DNA of 64,000 bases from Bacteroidota bacterium (GTDB lineage: Bacteria > Bacteroidota > Rhodothermia > Rhodothermales > UBA10348): assembly GCA_029262775.1 (NCBI GenBank), contig JAJCYR010000091.1, positions 124,001 to 188,000 on the forward strand. The letters run 5' to 3'. This document shows positions 45,751-53,345 of the stretch, one piece after another. The notes below the pieces were generated by a model. The model worked only from the letters and a program-made list of their open reading frames with translations, was not told where the DNA came from and searched no databases. Both the position numbers and the translations under genes were made by a program. Every line of letters begins with the position of its first letter. Within the stretch, counting starts at the first letter, position 1.

Positions 45751-46503
45751 ATGAACACCGAACGAAGAGTTGCCTTGGTTACTGGCGCCGCATCCGGAAT
45801 TGGACGCGCCATTGCTGAACTGTACGTATCGCGCTGCTCGGCCGTCGTGCTGAGCGACGTGAATGAAAAGGCTGGTGAATCGCTGGCCGAAGCGCTGCGC
45901 ATAAGCGGCGGGGAGGCGGTGTTCGTGAAGGCCGACGTGTCGAGGCCCGAAGACTGCGAGCGGACTGTGGAGGAGGCACTGACGCACTTTGGACGACTGG
46001 ATATGGCGTGCAACAACGCCGGAATCGGAGGCGAGCTGCATCCGACGGCGGAGTATCCGGTAGATGCCTGGAACGACGTCATTGCCATCAACCTGTCAGG
46101 TGTCTTCTACGGCATGAAGTATCAGATTCCTGCCATGCTCCGAAGCGGCGGTGGATCGATTGTCAACATGGCGTCCATCCTGGGCGCGGTTGGGTTTGCC
46201 GGAGCCCCGGCCTATACGGCGGCCAAGCACGGCGTCGTCGGGCTGACCAAAGCGACGGCCCTCGAATACGGCGAACAAGGTATCAGGGTCAACTCGGTGG
46301 GTCCTGCGTTCATAAGCACGCCCATGATTTCGGACTTCGAGAACGATCCAGACATGCATCAGATGCTGACCGGGCTGCACGCCGTGGGACGGCTGGGCAA
46401 GCCCCACGAAGTCGCTGAACTGGTCTACTGGCTTACGTCTCCCGAAGCCAGTTTTGTGACCGGATCCTACTACCCAGTGGATGGTGGCTTCCTTGCCCAA
46501 TGA
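45751..46503 (+). CDS. Short-chain dehydrogenase/reductase
   Basis: The 250-residue protein is a classical SDR: cofactor motif TGAASGIGRA, NNAG, an active-site serine in NMASILGAVG, the YTAAK catalytic pair and the late VRVNSVGPAFISTPM. The acidic residue after the second strand (VLSDVNE) favours NAD over NADP. Substrate unknown. GGAGG lies 9 bases before the ATG, a good ribosome binding site. It stands alone after 144 bp of non-coding DNA and runs into a truncated P-type ATPase fragment. Confidence 0.93.
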   Translation: MNTERRVALVTGAASGIGRAIAELYVSRCSAVVLSDVNEKAGESLAEALRISGGEAVFVKADVSRPEDCERTVEEALTHFGRLDMACNNAGIGGELHPTAEYPVDAWNDVIAINLSGVFYGMKYQIPAMLRSGGGSIVNMASILGAVGFAGAPAYTAAKHGVVGLTKATALEYGEQGIRVNSVGPAFISTPMISDFENDPDMHQMLTGLHAVGRLGKPHEVAELVYWLTSPEASFVTGSYYPVDGGFLAQ

Positions 46504-46750
46504 TGCTGTGCACGACGGCCTGACAAGCGCGGAAGCACGCACACTGCTCGCGCTCCATGGCCCCAACGTGCTCCCGGAAAAACCGCTGCCCTCATGGTGG
46601 CAGGTCGGGCTCCGGCAGCTCCGAAGCCCACTCATTTACATCCTGGCAGCGGCAGCGGTCGTGTCCGTTCTGATTGGGCACGTCCACGATGCCGGTTTCA
46701 TTGGGGTGGTGGTGGGTCTCAATGCCCTGATCGGCGGCGTGCAGGAATGA
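46481..46750 (+). pseudogene. N-terminal fragment of a cation P-type ATPase
   Basis: The 89-codon frame encodes only the cation_ATPase_N region and first membrane helices: DGLTSAEARTLLALHGPNVLPEK, then SPLIYILAAAAVVSVLIG and FIGVVVGLNALIGGVQE. In intact enzymes the last motif continues directly into the actuator domain and then the phosphorylated DKTGT domain; here a stop follows at once. About 800 residues are missing. It overlaps the SDR 3' end by 23 bp. The stop coincides with the end of the hydrolase remnant on the other strand, indicating a deletion or rearrangement junction near 46750. Confidence 0.75.
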
Positions 46751-46751
46751 A

Positions 46752-46925
46752 TGGCTGAGAAAAGTAGTCAGGCTTTCCAGCATCTGCTCCTGGGTGTGGA
46801 GTTGACCGTGGTTGTAACCATGGAACTCCACAAGGTGTACCTCCGCTGGCTCGCGGCCCGCTCCAACCCGTAACTCCTCCGTTCGAGAGGCCCAGATCAA
46901 CACCTGTGGGGTGGCGTAGTTGGGA
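46752..46925 (-). pseudogene. C-terminal remnant of an alpha/beta hydrolase
   Basis: Reading the minus strand from about 46925 gives TPQVLIWASRTEELRVGAG, then EVHLVEFHGYNHGQLHTQEQML and ESLTTFLSHSF. That is the end of an alpha/beta-hydrolase or S9-peptidase-like protein: the strand before the acid residue, the catalytic-histidine loop (GYNHG) and the last helix. The nucleophile part is absent, and no start codon with a signal is present. It overlaps the 3' end of the polytopic membrane protein in another frame. This is my identification by eye and has not been searched. Confidence 0.5.
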
Positions 46926-48120
46926 GACAAAGTGTGGCTACCAGCATACGGGTCATGGCAATGAGTGGAAGCAGGGCAATCCCGGCAACGACAGGGCCTG
47001 CCCAGGTCCCCCGCAGGCTCTCGGGCCAGAGCCCGGTCAGTAGGAAGAGGCTCATGAGGACGAGTATGATCGAGATCTGCAAGGTGGGCCAGCCGCGTGT
47101 CCATCTGCTGCCGAAGCGGTCGTGCACCGCGGCCACGAGGCCCGTTGTGACAATTCCGAGTAGCACCAGGTGGAGCCATGGAATGCGGAGTCCGGCCGTC
47201 AGGCCCCACGATGCGATCTGAGGAATGGCGAGTCCCACGTGTACGACAATTTTTACGTACATGAGCGTCACCGGCAATGTCCATACCCGGTGCAGTCGCG
47301 TACGAACCGTCCGCAGGACGAGCCACAGTCCAGCCACCGTAAGGAGCGCTCCCAAACTACCCACCAGCCGAAGAGCCCACGGAAGGCGTTCGGGCGCAAC
47401 CCCCAGTAGGAAAAGCGTGGGAATACCGGCCACAAGAAGCCAGAAGGCATGCCGGGGAATGGACCGGTGGGCCGAGCGGAGCATGGCCGCCAGGACGCTC
47501 AGCATGAGCCACCCCTCGGCGAATAAATCCAGGAAAACGTGCAGCGAAAGCTCGTACGCCAGCGAGTGGTCCAGCCCCATCGCCATGGTCATTCCGAGGC
47601 CCCATGCACCCATTGATGCGACGATGAGCAGCATCAGGGCGGCGTCGTGCATGTGGCGGACGTCGCGGCGAGGAATGCCGCCAGCGTCTTCCGCGGTCGA
47701 TGGCCCACCTTGTGGCGACAATTTCCCACGCCAGCGGTCCCGCAGGTACCGGATACCGAATGCGTACCAGGTCAGCATGGTGGAAGTCGAAAGCACGATA
47801 GAGAGGGGCTTGTAGCCCAGCAGCAGGAAGGGTGCCCAGGCCAGCACGGCCAGTACCAGAAGCACCATGATGTGGCGGCCGTACCTCGCCGGTTCAGGGA
47901 GCATGAGGAGCATGACAACGGGCGTCACCCACCCGAAGTACATGACGTGGGTATGTGCGTGCCGGATGTGGCCCATGTCGAGTGGTACGGCTCCTCCCGG
48001 CCACGGAAACTCGGCTGGAATGCCCAGAAACTGTATGCTGCGGAAAAAGAATCCGGTTCCGGCGGCCAGGATGAAACACGCGATGGCCCCCATCCACACG
48101 CGTTTTTCGACGGTGTACAT
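46897..48120 (-). CDS. Polytopic membrane protein of the nitrogen-oxide cluster
   Basis: From ATG 48120 the product is 407 residues with about eleven to twelve hydrophobic helices. Histidines cluster at helix ends (HIRHAHTHVMYFGW, MHDAALML, SLHVFLDLFAEGW), suggesting heme or copper ligands, as in NnrS- and heme-copper-related proteins, but I cannot assign a family. The start overlaps the stop of the upstream gene by one base (TGATG). It is the last gene of the leftward oxidoreductase unit. The C-terminus (PTTPPHRC) abuts the hydrolase remnant and may have been altered by the rearrangement. The frame to 48249 is open but overlaps the upstream gene. Confidence 0.75.
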   Translation of the reverse strand: MYTVEKRVWMGAIACFILAAGTGFFFRSIQFLGIPAEFPWPGGAVPLDMGHIRHAHTHVMYFGWVTPVVMLLMLPEPARYGRHIMVLLVLAVLAWAPFLLLGYKPLSIVLSTSTMLTWYAFGIRYLRDRWRGKLSPQGGPSTAEDAGGIPRRDVRHMHDAALMLLIVASMGAWGLGMTMAMGLDHSLAYELSLHVFLDLFAEGWLMLSVLAAMLRSAHRSIPRHAFWLLVAGIPTLFLLGVAPERLPWALRLVGSLGALLTVAGLWLVLRTVRTRLHRVWTLPVTLMYVKIVVHVGLAIPQIASWGLTAGLRIPWLHLVLLGIVTTGLVAAVHDRFGSRWTRGWPTLQISIILVLMSLFLLTGLWPESLRGTWAGPVVAGIALLPLIAMTRMLVATLCLPTTPPHRC

Positions 48121-48884
48121 CAGGGAATGGTCGCCACGTATTTGGTGTAACTGCGGATCACGTTGCCGCCGGGTGTCATGACCAGCACTTCGAACTGTTG
48201 TTGTCCGACCACGCGCGCCAGGTCCTGTTCCCGCAGCGTGAACGTCCACGGTGCCTCATCGAGGCGACTGAGCGGCTTTCCGGCTGTTTCAATTTCCAGC
48301 CGTCCTATCCCGTCCCCGGGACTCACCGTGCAGGTCAGGCGCGCGGCGTCCCGGTTCCTGCCGCAATCGAGTGTGGGGTTGACATCGACCTCGGGATTAC
48401 TGCTCGCAATCGTGCCAAATTCGAAGAGCACATGCTCGGGTGGATACAACCCGAACAGAATGACATGCACCATGAACACAAGGAAATTGACCAGCGAGAG
48501 GTGTTTGGCCAACCATTTCCCGGGGTTCGAATCGAAGCATCGTCTCATGTATGGCGTCACAATGGGGACGAGCAGCAAATGCGTAGTGGGACCCCAAATG
48601 ATGACCAGAAAGCCATACGCTGCAATGAACTGGACCCACGTCCATGAGGGCTCATAGGATAGCAGGAGGTTGCCTGCTGACCAACAGAAGAACCCGAACA
48701 GAAAAAGGGCTCCGCTTTTCATGAACCGCCAGGATGGCGTGCTGGCGTAGTAGAGGGCCTTGTAGGCCAGCCACAGGGATTTCAGGGCCCCGTGTTTCTT
48801 TCGCTGGCCTGGCTGGTGGCGAGGTTTGTTTCGGGGTCGGTCGACCGAGCGTTCAATATGCATGGACTGCTCAATGAACGTCAT
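48120..48884 (-). CDS. Membrane protein with C-terminal extracytoplasmic domain
   Basis: The 254-residue product has a basic N-terminal stretch, three to four hydrophobic helices (GALFLFGFFCWSAGNLLLSY, FIAAYGFLVIIWG, LVNFLVFMVHVILFGLYPP) and a C-terminal domain of about 100 residues that looks like an immunoglobulin-type sandwich (LTCTVSPGDGIGRLEIETAG, FEVLVMTPGG). No known family is recognised. It lies 7 bp after the heme-copper subunit I gene and is coupled to the next membrane protein, so it probably serves assembly or electron transfer in that complex. Confidence 0.7.
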   Translation of the reverse strand: MTFIEQSMHIERSVDRPRNKPRHQPGQRKKHGALKSLWLAYKALYYASTPSWRFMKSGALFLFGFFCWSAGNLLLSYEPSWTWVQFIAAYGFLVIIWGPTTHLLLVPIVTPYMRRCFDSNPGKWLAKHLSLVNFLVFMVHVILFGLYPPEHVLFEFGTIASSNPEVDVNPTLDCGRNRDAARLTCTVSPGDGIGRLEIETAGKPLSRLDEAPWTFTLREQDLARVVGQQQFEVLVMTPGGNVIRSYTKYVATIP

Positions 48885-48891
48885 TCTGTTG

Positions 48892-50598
48892 TTACCCGAT
48901 TTCCCACAGACGCGACAGCAGGTACCAGTTCAGTATGTAGGCAATCACGAACACGGCCAGGAAAATGAGTGTGAACATGAATGTGCCTCGCATGGACTGC
49001 AGGTGTACGGGGTTTCCGTCACCGTGCCAGGAATGGAGCGGTCTGAATACGGTCGATGGTTCGAGTTTCCGACCGAAGAGCAGCGATCCGACGGAGATAA
49101 CGGCGAACAGGATGCCCCCAACGATAGCCAACAGCGCCGCAATACCGAATATTACGAAAAGAGGCTCCGCAGCCGCGAAGTTGAAGTCCGTGCCCGGGAT
49201 GTTCATGACCGACGGATGACGCCGCGGAATGCCGTACAGGATTCCGAGGTACATCATCATGAGTGTGGCCAGTGCCATGAATCCGGAATAGAACCAGGGC
49301 TGGATACGGGCGAGGGGTGCCAGGATCAGCTCCTTCTTGAACATGGTCTGGATGACAAAAAACACCAGCCCCATGAACGTCATGGTGGTTCCAAGCACGA
49401 CCGTGGCATGGAAGTGGCCCACCGTGGCCCACGTGTTGTGCCAGGCCAGGTTGAGCTGCATTTGACCCATCAGAACCCCCGTAATGCCTCCCATGAAGCC
49501 AAACAGCACGATGGAGAAGATGACGGCCGAGAACACCGGGTTGCTCCAGGGTGCCGACCATAGCCATCCGAACAGGCTCTTACCGGCACCCCGCTTGCGG
49601 CGACCTGCTTCAAGACCGGCTGGAATGGCGAACGCATGGATCATGCTTGCCAGCACGGCGCCATAGACCGCGTAGGACGTATTCCACACCTTCCAACTGG
49701 CGGCAAGCGCGGGGTCGGCCATGAGGTGGTGTGCGGCGCCCATGTTGATGAAGAAGAGATACAGAATGAAGGCGGAGCGCGAGACTTTCTCACTCACCAC
49801 CTCGGCGCCGCCCACCACGTGGGTCAGGAAGTACCATACCGTGATCATCGCGGCAAGATTGATCTGCTGGGTTCCATGACCAATGATCCAATACATCTGT
49901 CGGTACCAGGCGGCATCGATGTGCTCGAGCAGACCAATCCGCCACATATACGTCGGAACGTAGGTGATCAATCCACCCAGGAGTGCCTCCACGGCGATGA
50001 TGGCCGTAATGAAGGCGCCAAACGCAACGAGTGGTAGACTTTTGTTCGGATGCTGGATTTTTTCCTGCCAAATGGCGACAAAGAAGGGCAGGGCTGCAAT
50101 CACCGTACCCAGAATGAAGACAATGACGCCGAGATAAAACCATTCAGAGGACGGCAGTGGCGCATACGATGTCAGGACGGGCGCATGATCCGGGGCCGAC
50201 GTCGTCATGATGGCCCAGTTGATTGCAACGGCCGAGCCGAGCATGAGCACATAACCGATCAAGGCGAGCTTTGGAGCGGGTAACCTGCGTCCCAGCACCA
50301 TAGGACCGCCCACATACAGGATGGCCACTTCCATGAAGACCATCCAGAAGATGAGCAGATTCCATGCGTGCACGCTGAGCCAATTGTAGAAGGAGGCGGG
50401 CTGCAGCAGTCCGACCACTTCCCAGCGGGTCAGCACGACAAGGATCGCGGAAAGCCCTCCCAGTACGAGGGCGACAACGGCCGTCAGGCCGAATATCTTG
50501 ACGAAGTTCTCGGCCGTGCGGTCAATTTTCATGCCCGTCACGGAGCAGGTGCGAAATCCGTCAGGCCCGTAGTCGTTGGTAAACAGTTCTTTGATCAT
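48892..50598 (-). CDS. Heme-copper oxidoreductase subunit I, probable NO reductase
   Basis: The 568-residue protein has about fourteen helices and all metal-binding histidines: low-spin heme ligands H77 and H397, high-spin heme ligand H395 (GHFHATVV), CuB ligands H241, H290 and H291 (MGAAHHLMADP). In oxygen reductases the helix-VI motif is H-P-x-V-Y, with a tyrosine cross-linked to the histidine; here it is GHGTQQI, so Q245 replaces the tyrosine. This loss is characteristic of NO reductases, and its B-family appearance with a CuA subunit II suggests an eNOR-like enzyme reducing NO to N2O at the inner membrane. I recall such an enzyme being described from Rhodothermus. Reclassification needs alignment. 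It follows subunit II by 3 bp. Confidence 0.82.
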   Translation of the reverse strand: MIKELFTNDYGPDGFRTCSVTGMKIDRTAENFVKIFGLTAVVALVLGGLSAILVVLTRWEVVGLLQPASFYNWLSVHAWNLLIFWMVFMEVAILYVGGPMVLGRRLPAPKLALIGYVLMLGSAVAINWAIMTTSAPDHAPVLTSYAPLPSSEWFYLGVIVFILGTVIAALPFFVAIWQEKIQHPNKSLPLVAFGAFITAIIAVEALLGGLITYVPTYMWRIGLLEHIDAAWYRQMYWIIGHGTQQINLAAMITVWYFLTHVVGGAEVVSEKVSRSAFILYLFFINMGAAHHLMADPALAASWKVWNTSYAVYGAVLASMIHAFAIPAGLEAGRRKRGAGKSLFGWLWSAPWSNPVFSAVIFSIVLFGFMGGITGVLMGQMQLNLAWHNTWATVGHFHATVVLGTTMTFMGLVFFVIQTMFKKELILAPLARIQPWFYSGFMALATLMMMYLGILYGIPRRHPSVMNIPGTDFNFAAAEPLFVIFGIAALLAIVGGILFAVISVGSLLFGRKLEPSTVFRPLHSWHGDGNPVHLQSMRGTFMFTLIFLAVFVIAYILNWYLLSRLWEIG

Positions 50599-50601
50599 GG
50601 G

Positions 50602-51141
50602 TTACCTCCGCACGATGAATGAGCCGTGCATGGTCCGATGGCCGACACCACAGAATTCGTTGCAGACCACGTGATACACGCCCGGTTCGTCGAACTTCAT
50701 GGGCAGGACCCATTCGTAATCGGGCAGGAGTTGAAGCGACATCTGCTTGCTGAGCGCATGTTCGGGCCGGATGGAGAGTCCGTGCTGTACATCATAGCTG
50801 CTCATGTGCACCTGGTACTGCTTTCCGGCTTCGAGTACGACAGGAAATCCGTCGAACGAAAATCGTGCCGCCGCTACATATACATGCTCGTCGGCAGGGA
50901 TGATACCGTCTTCCGTCTGCGTACCGGCCTTCTTGAAATCCTGCACCTTCTGCATGAACTCGGCCGTGGAGACGCGGTAGGTCGGTCCGGCCTGGTTCTG
51001 CTTGCCATAGGAGGCCCACACGATCATGGATGCGAACAGGAGAAGGCACCAGACAACACTGATCCGGATCCAGGTCTTTTCGAGCACCGATACGCCTGCA
51101 ATCCACCAGTTGCCCTGGGGGGAGTGAAGTGGTGAGCTCAT
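50602..51141 (-). CDS. Heme-copper oxidoreductase subunit II with CuA site
   Basis: The 179-residue protein has one N-terminal membrane helix (VVWCLLLFASMIVWASYG) and a cupredoxin domain in the periplasm. The CuA ligands are complete: a histidine in DVQHGLSI, then CNEFCGVGHRTM giving both cysteines, the second histidine and the methionine. It should accept electrons from cytochrome c and pass them to subunit I. I start at ATG 51141, preceded by a strong GGAGGT site; the frame back to 51186 lies inside the small upstream gene. It overlaps nothing and is separated from that gene's stop by 2 bp. Confidence 0.9.
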   Translation of the reverse strand: MSSPLHSPQGNWWIAGVSVLEKTWIRISVVWCLLLFASMIVWASYGKQNQAGPTYRVSTAEFMQKVQDFKKAGTQTEDGIIPADEHVYVAAARFSFDGFPVVLEAGKQYQVHMSSYDVQHGLSIRPEHALSKQMSLQLLPDYEWVLPMKFDEPGVYHVVCNEFCGVGHRTMHGSFIVRR

Positions 51142-51143
51142 GA

Positions 51144-51302
51144 TCAACCTCCAGTAGGGATAGTGAGAATATCGACGAGCCCCCACACGATGTAGGAGAG
51201 CACGAAGAACACGATGGCCGCGCCGGCAAGGAGCCAGATACTGTCAAAGAGCTCGACCTGCCAGGGGCGTTCGTTTTCCGGCGATTCAAAGGGTTCAGAC
51301 AT
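51144..51302 (-). CDS. Small single-helix subunit of the heme-copper complex
   Basis: This 52-residue frame starts at ATG 51300-51302 and ends with TGA two bases before the subunit II ATG. The product has an acidic N-terminus (MSEPFESPENERP) and one membrane helix, LLAGAAIVFFVLSYIVWGLVDIL. Small one-helix subunits are usual companions of B-family heme-copper oxidases. It is the first gene of the leftward unit, and the GGAGGT for subunit II lies in its last codons, so it is very likely translated. It is too short to appear among long open frames and is easy to miss. Confidence 0.75.
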   Translation of the reverse strand: MSEPFESPENERPWQVELFDSIWLLAGAAIVFFVLSYIVWGLVDILTIPTGG

Positions 51303-51344
51303 GGGTGTATGTGGGTTGATGTCGGCGTTGAGCAGGGATCCATC

Positions 51345-51400
51345 TGTATTATATACAAAAGAGTATTAAGTCTTTATATAATTCATGCGAAAAATGGATT
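51345..51400. promoter_or_regulatory. Divergent control region with two inverted repeats
   Basis: Between the leftward reductase unit (start 51302) and nirK (51524) is an AT-rich stretch unlike its surroundings. TGTATTATATACA (51345-51357) is a near palindrome with a TATAAT -10-like box on the minus strand. AATTCAT (51380-51386) and ATGGATT (51394-51400) form a 7-bp inverted repeat with one mismatch and a 7-bp spacer. These are candidate operators for a NO- or oxygen-responsive regulator. Neither matches the NsrR or FNR consensus I know. Confidence 0.4.
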
Positions 51401-51472
51401 TCGGACCGGCAAACGAGATAATATTATTTGGTTTCTTGCACGTGCGCTGTGCCATGGTGTAGACTTGGCGTC

Positions 51473-51510
51473 TACCACTCTACCACTCCACCACTCCACC
51501 ACTCCACCAC
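51473..51510. repeat. 8-bp tandem repeat upstream of nirK
   Basis: The unit YACCACTC is repeated four times in full plus a six-base partial copy: two copies start with T (51473-51488), two with C (51489-51504), then CACCAC. The array ends 13 bp before the nirK ATG, where the ribosome binding site should be. The unit is not a multiple of three, so changes in copy number would shift any upstream frame and alter leader length. Confidence 0.85.
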
Positions 51511-51523
51511 GTACCCGCCTACC

Positions 51524-52933
51524 ATGTCTGCTCTCCTGCGCCCATCCCTGCCTATCCTGTGTCTTGTGTCGGCCTCACTCGTCAACCTGAATTGTGCGCC
51601 CAATACCATCCAGGGCGAGGAAAAGGCCGTCCTGACCGCTGCACCAAACGTTCCGCCGCCCCTTACGCGGGATTACCCCACCAAGGTGATAGTGGAACTG
51701 GAAACCGTCGAAAAAAAAGGACGACTCTCCGATGGCGTCGAATATGAGTTCTGGACCTTCGGTGGCGATGTGCCGGGATCGTTCATCCGCGTACGCGAAG
51801 GAGATCTGGTCGAATTTCACCTGAACAACCACCCAACCAGCAAAATGCCGCATAACATTGACCTGCATGCGGTTACGGGTCCCGGTGGGGGAGCTGCCGC
51901 ATCGTTCACGGCTCCCGGGACGGGTACCACGTTCTCCTTCACCGCGCTCAACCCGGGCCTATTTGTGTACCACTGCGCCACGGCTCCTGTCGGTATGCAC
52001 ATATCCAACGGCATGTATGGGCTCATTCTGGTCGAGCCCAAAGAAGGGCTGCCTGCTGTGGACCGTGAGTATTATGTAATGCAGAGCGAGTTCTACACGA
52101 GGGGCGACTACGGCGATCCGGGCCTGCAGCCGTTCGACATGGGCAAAGCCATTGAGGAAGATGCCGATTATGTGGTTTTCAACGGCGCGGTCGGCGCACT
52201 CGCGGGCGAGCATGCGCTCGCTGCCAACGTGGGGGAAACCGTACGCCTGTTCGTGGGCAACGGTGGTCCCAACCTTATCTCCTCGTTCCACGTGATTGGG
52301 GAAATTTTCGACAACGTCTACCAGGAGGGTGGCACGCTCGTCTCACAGCACAACGTCCAGACGACGCTCGTGCCTGCCGGCGGCGCAGCCATAGTAGAGT
52401 TCGGCGTAGATGTGCCGGGCAACCTGATCCTGGTGGACCATGCCATTTTCCGCGCCTTCAACAAGGGGGCGCTCGGCAGCCTCGTGGTTGCGGGGGAAGA
52501 GAACGAGGCCATCTACTCCGGGCTGCAGGAGGAGACGGTCTACCTGCCCGAAGGTGGTGGCATCCAGAATGTTCCGTTGACCGAGGCGCCCGACGCCGAA
52601 ATCGAAGACCCGATGGTGGCCGGAGCACGTATTTTCACATCGAACTGCGCCGCCTGTCATCAGCCGGATGGTCAGGGGCTTCGGGGTTCGTTCCCACCAC
52701 TCGCAGGCTCAGACTACCTTCTTGACGACCCTTTTCGGGCCGTGAATGCCGTCGTACATGGGCTCTCCGGAGAGATTGTCGTTAACGGCGAGACCTACAA
52801 CGGCGTCATGCCGGCCGTGCGCCTCTCGGACGCTGAAGTGGCTGCCGTTGTGACCTTCGTTCTGAACTCGTGGGGTAATGACGGTCCCGAGATCAGCCCG
52901 ATGGACGTGAGCAAGGCCCGTAGCGAGCACTGA
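51524..52933 (+). CDS. nirK: Copper nitrite reductase fused to cytochrome c
   Basis: The 469-residue protein has a signal segment ([16 protein letters not shown]), two cupredoxin domains and a C-terminal class-I cytochrome c. Type-1 copper ligands are H110, C151, H159 and M164; type-2 ligands are H115, H150 and H306; the catalytic aspartate (D113) and histidine (H256) are also present. The heme site is CAACH (375-379) with M429 as likely axial ligand. The periplasmic enzyme reduces nitrite to NO, and the fused cytochrome supplies electrons, as in Ralstonia-type fused NirK. I start at ATG 51524; the frame upstream crosses the tandem repeat. It is divergent from the predicted NO reductase, which would remove the product. 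Confidence 0.95.
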   Translation: MSALLRPSLPILCLVSASLVNLNCAPNTIQGEEKAVLTAAPNVPPPLTRDYPTKVIVELETVEKKGRLSDGVEYEFWTFGGDVPGSFIRVREGDLVEFHLNNHPTSKMPHNIDLHAVTGPGGGAAASFTAPGTGTTFSFTALNPGLFVYHCATAPVGMHISNGMYGLILVEPKEGLPAVDREYYVMQSEFYTRGDYGDPGLQPFDMGKAIEEDADYVVFNGAVGALAGEHALAANVGETVRLFVGNGGPNLISSFHVIGEIFDNVYQEGGTLVSQHNVQTTLVPAGGAAIVEFGVDVPGNLILVDHAIFRAFNKGALGSLVVAGEENEAIYSGLQEETVYLPEGGGIQNVPLTEAPDAEIEDPMVAGARIFTSNCAACHQPDGQGLRGSFPPLAGSDYLLDDPFRAVNAVVHGLSGEIVVNGETYNGVMPAVRLSDAEVAAVVTFVLNSWGNDGPEISPMDVSKARSEH

Positions 52934-52961
52934 CCAGGCCCACGCATTACCCCCGCACGTC

Positions 52962-53333
52962 ATGCCGCTCCTGAGCAGGCTCTTCATCAAAACCGCGTTC
53001 ATTCACCTGTTCGCCGGTCTTGTCATGGGCGTCTTCTGGTCCCATCCGGCCGTATTCCACGTGCTCACGGTCGGATGGCTGACCCAGCTCATTTTCGGCG
53101 TGGCCTACTGGCTGTTCCCGCGGTACTCGAAGGAATCTCCCTACGGCCATCACCACTTGGTGGGTGCGGCCTGGGGGCTTCTCAACGCCGGGCTTATACT
53201 GCGCATTCCGTCTGAGCCTCGGGCCCACATCGACCCCTGGGGAAGTCTGCTCGTGGCCTCATCGCTACTTCAGGCAACCGCCGCAGCGCTGCTGGTCGTC
53301 TACTTCTGGAGCCGCGTCAAAACCCGCAGATAA
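52962..53333 (+). CDS. Small four-helix membrane protein, NirK-linked
   Basis: The 123-residue protein has about four membrane helices with histidines near their ends. The block FHVLTVGWLTQLIFGVAYWLFPR is shared in form with the next gene (H-x6-G-W/F-x2-Q, then GVAxWxxPR), so the two are paralogues. HPAVFH and GHHHLVG add possible metal ligands. The pattern recalls truncated heme-copper-oxidase-like or NnrS-like proteins, but no catalytic set is complete. It follows nirK by 28 bp. Confidence 0.75.
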   Translation: MPLLSRLFIKTAFIHLFAGLVMGVFWSHPAVFHVLTVGWLTQLIFGVAYWLFPRYSKESPYGHHHLVGAAWGLLNAGLILRIPSEPRAHIDPWGSLLVASSLLQATAAALLVVYFWSRVKTRR

Positions 53334-53345
53334 CGCCTTCCCGCC

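Noticed and set aside
44566-46041. A 491-codon open frame on the minus strand
   Set aside because: Antisense to DUF5916 and SDR coding regions, spans the non-coding gap between them and shows no domain.
46592-47326. A 244-codon minus-strand frame as a complete gene
   Set aside because: Most of it is antisense or out-of-frame with the membrane protein and the ATPase fragment. Only the 46752-46925 part shows family-like sequence, so I treat that part as a remnant.
48892-50598. Ordinary cytochrome c oxidase subunit I
   Set aside because: The histidine ligands fit any heme-copper enzyme, but the tyrosine of the O2-reducing site is replaced by glutamine, so O2 reductase is the less likely label.
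51473-51510. Short repeats suggesting a CRISPR array
   Set aside because: The units are 8 bp and contiguous without spacers, so this is a simple tandem repeat. No cas genes are present in the window.
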